DNA of 12,443 nucleotides, from contig JAHFMB010000020.1 of assembly GCA_023269245.1 (NCBI GenBank), forward strand, positions 1 through 12,443, in the 5' to 3' direction. A program made the position numbers and the translations under genes. The DNA is from Candidatus Tayloriibacteriota bacterium. GTDB lineage: Bacteria > Patescibacteriota > Minisyncoccia > Phycocordibacterales > PALSA-1337. Each line of letters begins with the position of its first letter. The first letter of the stretch is position 1. This document shows positions 7,047 through 12,443 of the stretch, piece after piece. The notes beneath the pieces are model-generated. The model worked only from the letters and a program-made list of their open reading frames with translations, did not search any database and was not told where the DNA came from.

Positions 7047-7442
7047 ATGAAGCATAAACAGCATGTAAATTTTGGGATGACCCTCATTGAAGCACTTATT
7101 TTCAGCGTGCTACTTTCCATACTTATCACATCCTCAATCTCATATCTGTACAACATTCATATTAGTAATACAAAACTTATGGATGAGGTGAGGGAAGCTG
7201 AGAGCGGATTTATTGCTACTACAGCCATTGTACTACTCGCAATCGGATCATTGTTTTTCCTGGCGGTGACCATGTCTGCAGTAACGTTATATGCCGACAG
7301 TATTGATCATAGAGAAATGCGCATACAACGCCGACTCAATGAGAATGCGTGCGTCGAGACACGGTCACTGATCATGGCCAAAGATTACTTCTTCAGGGAT
7401 TCAATTCAATTGAAAGATTTTGGCTGCGATATTACCAGATGA
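7047..7442 (+). CDS. Pilin-like protein with two tandem prepilin-like segments
   Basis: 131 aa. It starts with a classical class III prepilin signal: short basic leader, Gly10, then M-T-L-I-E-A-L-I (11-18, Glu15 at +5) and a membrane helix to about 33. After a short linker, a second similar unit begins at E-S-G-F-I-A-T-T-A-I-V (52-62) with another membrane helix (about 55-78). A charged C-terminal part follows, with Asp-His-Arg-Glu near 87-90, N-E-N-A-C-V-E-T (98-105) and a late Cys127. The second half could stand alone as a PilX-like minor pilin from an internal ATG at 7179 or GTG at 7188, so the gene may be an in-frame fusion of two neighbouring minor pilin genes. It follows the propeller gene by 11 bases and ends the pilus operon. 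Confidence 0.65.
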   Translation: MKHKQHVNFGMTLIEALIFSVLLSILITSSISYLYNIHISNTKLMDEVREAESGFIATTAIVLLAIGSLFFLAVTMSAVTLYADSIDHREMRIQRRLNENACVETRSLIMAKDYFFRDSIQLKDFGCDITR

Positions 7443-7473
7443 TATCCCGATATTTGATTTTATAAATTAATAG

Positions 7474-7479
7474 TATAAT
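7474..7479 (+). promoter_or_regulatory. Consensus -10 box before the coiled-coil gene
   Basis: A perfect TATAAT in an AT-rich stretch ends 9 bases before the ATG at 7489. No good -35 is present about 17 bases upstream. The predicted RNA start is at or within about 3 bases of the start codon, so the transcript is probably leaderless. It separates the pilus operon from the scpA block. Confidence 0.6.
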
Positions 7480-7488
7480 TACACCCAC

Positions 7489-7878
7489 ATGAGTTACATT
7501 ATAGAACCACACATTCAACGATACATTGACTCTACTGCAGAGGCTGTCACCACTAGTGCAAGTTTAAAATTTCATGCTGATATTGACCTTGCAGCAGAAA
7601 CTGCCGCTGATAACGCGGGTTTGAAATTTCGTGCTGACATGGAGCATGGGCGGGGTCTTATTATTGAAGAGTTTCAGACTCGACTTATGCTTATGGGCGA
7701 GACTATCGATTCAAAAATCCGAGAAACTACTCGTGAGGTTATCAGAGAAGAATGTATGCCTCGATTCGATCTTCTTGAAACAGAAATGTGCACTTTTCGT
7801 GACGAAATGAAGCTGTTACGTAAAGATTCAAACCGGCACCATGTCCGCTTGACCCGTCTCGAACGCGCTGCAGCCTAA
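7489..7878 (+). CDS. Small coiled-coil protein of unknown function
   Basis: 129 aa, not recognised as a named family. It has no membrane segment or signal peptide. It contains an imperfect internal duplication: S-L-K-F-H-A-D-I-D (residues 26-34) and G-L-K-F-R-A-D-M-E (44-52), each preceded by an Ala/Thr-rich helix. From about 60 onward it is strongly helical and charged, with heptad-like spacing (E-T-I-D-S-K-I-R-E-T-T-R-E-V, then F-D-L-L-E-T-E-M and R-L-T-R-L-E-R), consistent with a coiled coil. Its stop is one base before the scpA start, so the two are cotranscribed from the -10 box at 7474. A link to the SMC-ScpAB complex is only suggested by position. Confidence 0.7.
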   Translation: MSYIIEPHIQRYIDSTAEAVTTSASLKFHADIDLAAETAADNAGLKFRADMEHGRGLIIEEFQTRLMLMGETIDSKIRETTREVIREECMPRFDLLETEMCTFRDEMKLLRKDSNRHHVRLTRLERAAA

Positions 7879-7879
7879 T

Positions 7880-8602
7880 ATGTCCTTCACCGTCAAAACT
7901 CAGTCATTTGAAGGTCCGCTCGATTTACTCCTTGATCTTATCGAGAAGCGTAAATTGTTTATCAGCGATATTTCCCTCGCGAAAGTCACGGATGATTTCA
8001 TTGCGCACGTTCGACAATTCGAACATCTACCGATGGGGGAGTCTGCTCATTTCATTCTGGTTGCTTCGACGCTTCTCCTTATAAAATCGAAATCACTTTT
8101 GCCTGAACTTGCACTGACTGAGGAGGAGAAAGGCGATATTCATGACCTTGAGACGCGTCTCAAGATATTCAAACGCATAAAAGAGGCAAGCAAACATGTC
8201 GGCCAGCTTTTTGGTGACCAGATGATTTTTACACAATCTCATACTCGTTCCGTACAGCCGATATTCACGCCGGATCCAACCTTTACATTGGAGAAAGCTC
8301 TTTCGTTACTCAAAGATCTGATTCATCGATTGCCTAAAAAAGAGAATATACCGAAACATGTGGTTGAGAAGGTTATTAGTCTCGAAGATATGATAGGTAA
8401 TCTGACCACGCGTATCACTTCGAGTCTGCGCATGAGCTTCAAACAATTTACCCACGAACACAAAGCCGAGAAGGTGAATGTTATTGTGAGTTTTTTGGCG
8501 ATGCTTGAATTGGTCAAAGAAGGGGTCCTGCAGGTGACTCAGGAAAGGCATTTTGACGATATTGTTATGGAGACAAAGGATGTGGGTGTTCCGAGATATT
8601 AA
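7880..8602 (+). CDS. scpA: Segregation and condensation protein A (kleisin)
   Basis: The kleisin subunit that bridges the SMC dimer heads and binds ScpB for chromosome condensation and segregation. At 240 aa it is of usual length. The N-terminal signature F-E-G-P-L-D-L-L-L-D-L-I (residues 10-21) is intact, followed by the I-S-D-I-S-L-A-K-V-T-D-D-F region and L-L-I-K-S-K-S-L-L-P (66-75). The C-terminal winged-helix part has V-I-V-S-F-L-A-M-L-E-L-V-K-E-G (about 201-215). It starts one base after the coiled-coil gene, without a Shine-Dalgarno, and is followed after 28 bases by scpB. No SMC gene is in the window. Confidence 0.95.
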   Translation: MSFTVKTQSFEGPLDLLLDLIEKRKLFISDISLAKVTDDFIAHVRQFEHLPMGESAHFILVASTLLLIKSKSLLPELALTEEEKGDIHDLETRLKIFKRIKEASKHVGQLFGDQMIFTQSHTRSVQPIFTPDPTFTLEKALSLLKDLIHRLPKKENIPKHVVEKVISLEDMIGNLTTRITSSLRMSFKQFTHEHKAEKVNVIVSFLAMLELVKEGVLQVTQERHFDDIVMETKDVGVPRY

Positions 8603-8615
8603 TTACATGCGAAGC

Positions 8616-8624
8616 TGATATAAT
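8616..8624 (+). promoter_or_regulatory. Extended -10 promoter of scpB
   Basis: TGATATAAT is a perfect extended -10 (TGnTATAAT) and ends exactly six bases before the ATG at 8631. There is no clear -35, which extended -10 promoters can do without. RNA would begin at or next to the start codon, giving a leaderless scpB message in addition to any read-through from scpA. Confidence 0.65.
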
Positions 8625-8630
8625 AAGTAC

Positions 8631-9206
8631 ATGCCCATTTCTCAACAAGTTGAAGCAATCCTGTTTTGGAAAGCCGAACCGGTTTCTATTAAAAAACTAG
8701 CAACTTTGCTTGGTGCTGATGTTGCAACTATTCAACAAGGGCTCGCAGATCTCGAGCAGACCTTGAAAGGCCGTGGCCTCACTCTCGTGCGCACTGACGA
8801 AGAGGTGATGCTTGGCACGGCAAAAGAACTGTCTCCACTCATCGAGCAGCTTACCAAGGACGAATTGAGCCGCGATCTTGGCAAGGCGGGTCTTGAAACG
8901 CTTTCCATTATCCTGTATCAGGGACCAATCTCACGTGCAGATATAGACTATATACGCGGAGTCAACTCGCAATTTATCGTACGCAATTTATTGATTCGTG
9001 GCCTCGTGGAGCGCATCGAAAATCCAAAAGACGCGCGGAGCTTTTTGTACAAGACTACCTTACAACTCCTGTCCCATCTCGGGGTTTCGAAGATTGAGGA
9101 TGTACCTGAATATGAGCAGGTCAGGAGGGACATAGATGGTTTCAAACAATCGCACGCTGAACCTCAACCTACTCAAGATGCAACCAATCAACCAGAGGCC
9201 AATTGA
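8631..9206 (+). CDS. scpB: Segregation and condensation protein B
   Basis: Tandem winged-helix partner of ScpA in the SMC complex. 191 aa. The N-terminal Q-Q-V-E-A-I-L-F (residues 5-12) begins the first winged helix. The second has T-L-S-I-I-L-Y-Q-G-P-I-S-R-A-D-I, then R-G-V-N-S-Q-F-I-V-R-N-L-L-I-R-G-L-V-E (about 107-125), the family hallmark. The usual G-R-P before the L-Y-x-T-T strand is replaced by D-A-R-S-F (about 132-136). The last ~24 residues are a Gln/Pro/Asn-rich tail that shares its DNA with the start of ftsW. It has its own extended -10 box upstream. Confidence 0.94.
   Translation: MPISQQVEAILFWKAEPVSIKKLATLLGADVATIQQGLADLEQTLKGRGLTLVRTDEEVMLGTAKELSPLIEQLTKDELSRDLGKAGLETLSIILYQGPISRADIDYIRGVNSQFIVRNLLIRGLVERIENPKDARSFLYKTTLQLLSHLGVSKIEDVPEYEQVRRDIDGFKQSHAEPQPTQDATNQPEAN
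9123..9128 (+). promoter_or_regulatory. Shine-Dalgarno of ftsW
   Basis: A perfect AGGAGG lies 7 bases before the ATG at 9136, inside scpB coding sequence. It is the only strong ribosome-binding site noticed in the window. It decides the ftsW start, since the alternative ATG at 9178 has none. Confidence 0.75.
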
Positions 9207-10278
9207 CCGTTTTTTTCTGTTATCAGTATCTGCGCTGACAATCGTCGGGTTCATTGTTTTTTTGTCTGCCTCTCTCGGTTTGCTGGCTCAGGATGGTGCA
9301 AACTTCGGTACAGTCGCAATAAAACAGAGCATTAGCTTGGTCATCGGCATTGTCGCCTTTTTTGTGTTTGCCAAGATACGATATCACTACATCCGTAAAC
9401 TTGCTTTTTTTATTCTGCTTGGAGCGATCGCAATCAACTTGCTGTTATTCATTCCCAGCCTGGCGTTCCATCATGGCGGAGCGTCGCGCTGGATTGATCT
9501 AGGCCTTTTCTCTTTTCAGCCGTCTGAATTCCTCAAAATAGCTTTTATCATCTACATGGCCGCCTGGGCACAGTTTGCCAAGGATAAAATTGAAAAAATG
9601 CGCTTTGGTCTCTTTCCATACCTTGTCATTATGGCTATTTTGGGTGGATTGTTATTGGTCCAATCAGATACGGATACTCTCGTCATCATAGGCTTCACCG
9701 GCATCGTCATGCTCATAATCGCTGGCTTACCAATCAGGCATGTAATCGTGGCGGCAGTACTGATGCTCGCCATGGTCGGAGGAGTCATCTGGCTTCGTCC
9801 GTATGCATTAGAGCGCGTGCAGACGTTTCTGGATAGCGGATTGGACGCTCAGGGCGCAGGATATCAAATCAACCAGTCATTGATAGCCATCGGTTCCGGC
9901 CAGTTCAGCGGTCGCGGTTTCGGTCAAAGCGTGCAAAAATTCGGATATCTGCCGGAGCCGATAGGTGACTCCATTTTTGCCGTTGGTGCCGAGGAATTTG
10001 GCTTTGTCGGCACGATTGCATTATTGGCCCTATATCTTATTTTTGCTGTGAGCACGTTTCGCGTCGGCACCCGTTCGCCTGATACGTTTGGAGCGCTCCT
10101 CGCCATTGGCATTGCAGTCCTCATCATTACCGAGTCATTCATGAATATGGCGGCAATGATGGGTATTATTCCGTTGTCAGGCCTGCCATTATTGTTTATT
10201 TCCCATGGCGGCACGGCACTGATTATCGTCTTGGCGGCGAGCGGCATCGTGGCGAATGTGTCGAAGCACGGAAAATAA
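9136..10278 (+). CDS. ftsW: FtsW/RodA-family (SEDS) peptidoglycan polymerase, probably FtsW
   Basis: Polytopic membrane glycosyltransferase that polymerises lipid II with a partner class B PBP, probably at the division septum. 380 aa, about ten hydrophobic segments. Family motifs: S-R-W-I-D-L-G (residues 117-123) followed by F-Q-P-S-E-F-L-K (127-134); Q-S-D-T-D-T (176-181) where most relatives have Q-P-D-x-G-T; and G-Y-Q-I-N-Q-S-L-I-A-I-G-S-G (242-255). The block G-R-G-F-G-Q-S-V-Q-K-F-G-Y-L-P-E-P-I-G-D (259-278) follows, its Asp278 corresponding to the catalytic Asp of SEDS proteins. The S-H-G-G-T-A stretch lies near the C-terminus. The Q-S-x-Q-K-x-x-Y-L-P-E form favours FtsW over RodA. The start at 9136 rests on the AGGAGG at 9123; it overlaps scpB by 71 bases, so the two are translationally linked. 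Confidence 0.9.
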   Translation: MVSNNRTLNLNLLKMQPINQRPIDRFFLLSVSALTIVGFIVFLSASLGLLAQDGANFGTVAIKQSISLVIGIVAFFVFAKIRYHYIRKLAFFILLGAIAINLLLFIPSLAFHHGGASRWIDLGLFSFQPSEFLKIAFIIYMAAWAQFAKDKIEKMRFGLFPYLVIMAILGGLLLVQSDTDTLVIIGFTGIVMLIIAGLPIRHVIVAAVLMLAMVGGVIWLRPYALERVQTFLDSGLDAQGAGYQINQSLIAIGSGQFSGRGFGQSVQKFGYLPEPIGDSIFAVGAEEFGFVGTIALLALYLIFAVSTFRVGTRSPDTFGALLAIGIAVLIITESFMNMAAMMGIIPLSGLPLLFISHGGTALIIVLAASGIVANVSKHGK

Positions 10279-10318
10279 TATATAAAAGCGAGTTATCCAC
10301 ATGTACATTGGTCATGCA

Positions 10319-10347
10319 TTGACAATACCCCCTGGGGGGTATAGACT
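10319..10347 (+). promoter_or_regulatory. Promoter of the csoR-copA operon
   Basis: TTGACA (10319-10324), 17 bases, TAGACT (10342-10347), then six bases to the csoR ATG at 10354. The spacer is almost filled by the CsoR operator. The predicted RNA start falls on the ATG, so csoR is probably translated from a leaderless message. Confidence 0.7.
10325..10342 (+). promoter_or_regulatory. CsoR operator
   Basis: An 8-2-8 inverted repeat, ATACCCCC and GGGGGTAT around TG. GC-tract palindromes with flanking AT are the known operator type of CsoR/RcnR-family repressors. It lies between the -35 and -10 boxes of the csoR promoter, so bound apo-CsoR would block RNA polymerase, and Cu(I) binding would release it. 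Confidence 0.85.
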
Positions 10348-10353
10348 GTCCGC

Positions 10354-10617
10354 ATGCATACATCAACACAGAAAATAATTCGCCGGTTACAAATCATAGA
10401 AGGTCAGGTGCGCGGTCTTCGCGAGATGATCGAAAAAGATGCCTATTGCATCGATATCATCACCCAAAGCTCCGCCGCAAAGCAGGGTCTTTCCAACGTA
10501 GAGGACATGCTCATGGAAGGGCATTTGTCGCACTGCGTGGTCAAACAGATCCAGAGTGGATCCACCAAAAAAGCCATTGGGGAAGTGCTCAAGGTCTACA
10601 AACTCAAGCGCAAATAA
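10354..10617 (+). CDS. csoR: Copper-sensing transcriptional repressor CsoR
   Basis: An 87-aa all-helical DUF156/CsoR-family repressor; such proteins form dimers or tetramers and release DNA on binding Cu(I). The N-terminal helix has the family R-R-L-x-x-I-E-G-Q-V-R-G (residues 10-21). The Cu(I) ligands are Cys32, His57 and Cys61, with the same 25 and 4 residue spacing as Cys36, His61 and Cys65 of the Mycobacterium tuberculosis protein. This separates it from RcnR and FrmR. It should bind the palindrome immediately upstream and so control itself and copA, which starts six bases after its stop. No Shine-Dalgarno is visible, in line with a leaderless start. Confidence 0.95.
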   Translation: MHTSTQKIIRRLQIIEGQVRGLREMIEKDAYCIDIITQSSAAKQGLSNVEDMLMEGHLSHCVVKQIQSGSTKKAIGEVLKVYKLKRK

Positions 10618-10623
10618 TTAGCT

Positions 10624-12443
10624 ATGCATACACCAAAGATATATAAAATAAAGGGTATGCACTGCGCGTCGTGTGCAGGCATTATCGAAAAGACTTTCAA
10701 AAAAACTGATGGGGTGGAGTCTGTGGAAGTCAATTATGGGACCGAAACCGCAAAAGTTACTTTTGATAAGTCAAAAACAAGTCCACAAGATTTATCCCAA
10801 AAAATAGAAAAATTAGGATACTCGTTGATTATTCCAGATTCACATTCAAGTACAGATGAAATGAACATGTCAGCCAACCAACACGCCGTTCATCTTGGTT
10901 TAAGTCAATCAAAACAGGAAAAACTCGCTGAAATTAAAGACATGAAATCAAAAGTCATGTCGGCTATTCCACTGGCGATTATCAGCATTTTTATCATGGG
11001 CTGGGATATTTTGGCGCAATACAATGCCGTGCCGGAAATGACCAATACCGTAAGCGAATTTTTTCATCATCTGTTGCCTATCATGGCAACGTATACGTTG
11101 TTTGTCGTAGGTAGACCGTATCTCCTCGGCTTTTACCGCTTTCTTCGCTATGGCAAAGCCAATATGGACACCCTTATCGGCATTGGTACAACGGCCGCAT
11201 TTCTCTATAGTTTCGCAATTACAGCATTTGAGGATGTACTTCGACCTTTTATCAATGTCGACTACACCTATTATGACGTGACTATTGTAGTTATTACTTT
11301 TATTGCCCTTGGAAAATATCTCGAAGCCAGATCAAAAATAAAGACCGGGGATGCTATTGAAAAACTACTTAACTTGCAGGCAAAAACGGCTCTTGTTATT
11401 CGTGATGGAAAAGAAATTGAAGTTTCAATCAATGACGTGAAGCATGGCGAGTTTATTATTGTGAAGCCAGGCGCGAAAATTCCTGTTGATGGCGTTATTA
11501 CTGAAGGTTTCTCATTTATCGATGAGTCAATGGTGACTGGTGAGCCGATGCCGGTGAAAAAGGAGGTACATTCAACTGTTGTGTCTGGCACACTCAATAC
11601 AACTGGCACGTTTACGTTCAAAGCGACAAAAGTTGGGTCAGAAACATTACTGGCACAGATTATTCATATGGTTGAGGAAGCGCAGGGAAGCAGAGCCCCC
11701 ATTCAGGCATTGGCAGATACAATTTCGAGCATTTTTGTACCGATTGTACTAGTTATTGCTGTTCTTACGTTCGGCGCATGGCTCTTGTTTGGTACCGGAC
11801 CACTTGGTTTTTCACAGGCTCTTTCATGTGGTCTTGTCTCATTTGTCGGCATTCTTGTTATCGCCTGTCCTTGTGCGCTTGGCCTTGCGACACCTACGGC
11901 GATTATAGTTGGTGTAGGGAAGGGTGCTCGCGAGGGCATTCTGATAAAAGACGCAGCGACATTGGAAAAACTTCATAACGTAGATACAGTGATTGTTGAT
12001 AAAACGGGCACAATCACTATAGGCAAACCAACATTAGTAGACATTCAGATCAGTCAACATCCGGACTCCGGACATTCAGATCAAGCCTCGATTACTCAAA
12101 CTGAATTCGTTTCGATTCTTGCATCTCTTGAGAACAAGTCCGAGCATCCAATTGCTCATGCGATAGTTGATTATGCGCAAGAGAAATCAATTGCGATTAC
12201 AGGTGTCGAAAACTTTGAGTCAATTCAAGGAAAAGGGATCAAGGGTTCCATTGCTGGTGTCGAATACTATGTAGGTAACGCCAAGCTTATCTTAGATCAG
12301 GATCTTCTATTGGACATGTCACAGATCGGTGCATTTACTGCGCAAGGTAAGACGCCGGTAATATTGGCAACCAAAGAAAAAGTTCTCGGATTTGTTATGG
12401 TTGCGGATGAAATAAAACCGGCATCAAAACAAGCTGTGTCTGA
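10624..12443 (+). CDS. copA: Copper-exporting P1B-type ATPase CopA, 3' end cut
   Basis: Membrane ATPase that exports Cu(I) from the cytoplasm. 606 codons are present and the frame runs off the window, so the end of the P domain and the last membrane helices are missing. One N-terminal heavy-metal-associated domain carries G-M-H-C-A-S-C (residues 11-17). A linker of about 45 residues, rich in Ser, His and Met, precedes the membrane helices. The actuator loop T-G-E-P is at 305-308, the metal-site C-P-C at 415-417 in membrane helix 6, and the phosphorylated D-K-T-G-T at 459-463. The ATP-binding S-E-H-P at 506-509 and G-K-G-I (536-539) follow. C-P-C with a G-M-x-C-x-x-C domain indicates the copper (CopA) subgroup. 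It begins 6 bases after csoR, so it is cotranscribed with it and copper-induced. Confidence 0.95.
   Translation, partial: MHTPKIYKIKGMHCASCAGIIEKTFKKTDGVESVEVNYGTETAKVTFDKSKTSPQDLSQKIEKLGYSLIIPDSHSSTDEMNMSANQHAVHLGLSQSKQEKLAEIKDMKSKVMSAIPLAIISIFIMGWDILAQYNAVPEMTNTVSEFFHHLLPIMATYTLFVVGRPYLLGFYRFLRYGKANMDTLIGIGTTAAFLYSFAITAFEDVLRPFINVDYTYYDVTIVVITFIALGKYLEARSKIKTGDAIEKLLNLQAKTALVIRDGKEIEVSINDVKHGEFIIVKPGAKIPVDGVITEGFSFIDESMVTGEPMPVKKEVHSTVVSGTLNTTGTFTFKATKVGSETLLAQIIHMVEEAQGSRAPIQALADTISSIFVPIVLVIAVLTFGAWLLFGTGPLGFSQALSCGLVSFVGILVIACPCALGLATPTAIIVGVGKGAREGILIKDAATLEKLHNVDTVIVDKTGTITIGKPTLVDIQISQHPDSGHSDQASITQTEFVSILASLENKSEHPIAHAIVDYAQEKSIAITGVENFESIQGKGIKGSIAGVEYYVGNAKLILDQDLLLDMSQIGAFTAQGKTPVILATKEKVLGFVMVADEIKPASKQAVS

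Noticed and set aside
7441..7465. Possible terminator after the pilus operon (ATATC/GATAT repeat followed by a T-rich run)
   Set aside because: The stem is only five AT-rich pairs with a two-base loop, too weak to call; the T-rich part is better explained by the AT-rich promoter region before 7489.
7545..7650. DNA direct repeat around two similar ~25-base segments in the coiled-coil gene
   Set aside because: It is imperfect and in frame, best explained as an internal protein duplication rather than a mobile or CRISPR-type repeat.
10293..10301. TTATCCACA, a perfect DnaA-box 9-mer upstream of csoR
   Set aside because: Only one copy was seen, with no cluster, AT-rich unwinding element or dnaA/dnaN gene nearby. 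A single 9-mer occurs by chance about once per ten windows of this size, so it is not called an origin.

Overview
The window looks like a piece of a bacterial chromosome from the Candidate Phyla Radiation (Patescibacteria), most likely Parcubacteria-like. The reasons are indirect: very compact packing with overlapping genes, almost no Shine-Dalgarno sequences, -10 boxes only 6-9 nt from start codons (leaderless-type starts), shortened pilus proteins, and sequence details of TypA, FtsW and the pilus proteins that resemble that group. TGA is used as a stop (for example at 5568-5570 and 9204-9206), so the standard bacterial code applies. No search could be run, so the taxonomy is inference.

Layout. 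1-501 (+) is the 3' end of an AlbA_2/Schlafen-type putative DNA-binding protein. It converges, 6 bp apart, with typA (2301-508, -), the ribosome-associated GTPase BipA, which has a near-consensus promoter. Upstream of typA, on the same strand, is an adenylate-kinase-like P-loop protein (3266-2442, -) with its own terminator and promoter. Its 3' part is visibly richer in G+C than the pilus block next to it.

From 3437 to 7442 (+) lies a type IV pilus / type II secretion-like operon: a compact GspE/PilB/PilT-family ATPase, a PilC-like membrane platform protein, a 497-aa protein that joins a prepilin-like N-terminus to a seven-repeat LVIVD-type beta-propeller, and a 131-aa protein with two prepilin-like segments in tandem. 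The two end proteins are the most novel part of the window. The propeller protein could be a pilus-tip or surface adhesin or receptor.

7489-10278 (+) is a chromosome segregation and division block: a small unrecognised coiled-coil protein, scpA and scpB (the kleisin and winged-helix partners of SMC), and ftsW (SEDS peptidoglycan polymerase). ftsW starts inside scpB from the only strong Shine-Dalgarno seen in the window.

10319-12443 (+) is a copper-resistance operon: a CsoR operator inside the promoter spacer, csoR with an intact Cys-His-Cys Cu(I) site, and copA, a copper P1B-type ATPase cut off by the window end. CsoR should repress csoR-copA until Cu(I) binds, and CopA then exports copper.

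There is no gene-free stretch over 300 bases. No rRNA, tRNA, CRISPR array or insertion sequence was seen.
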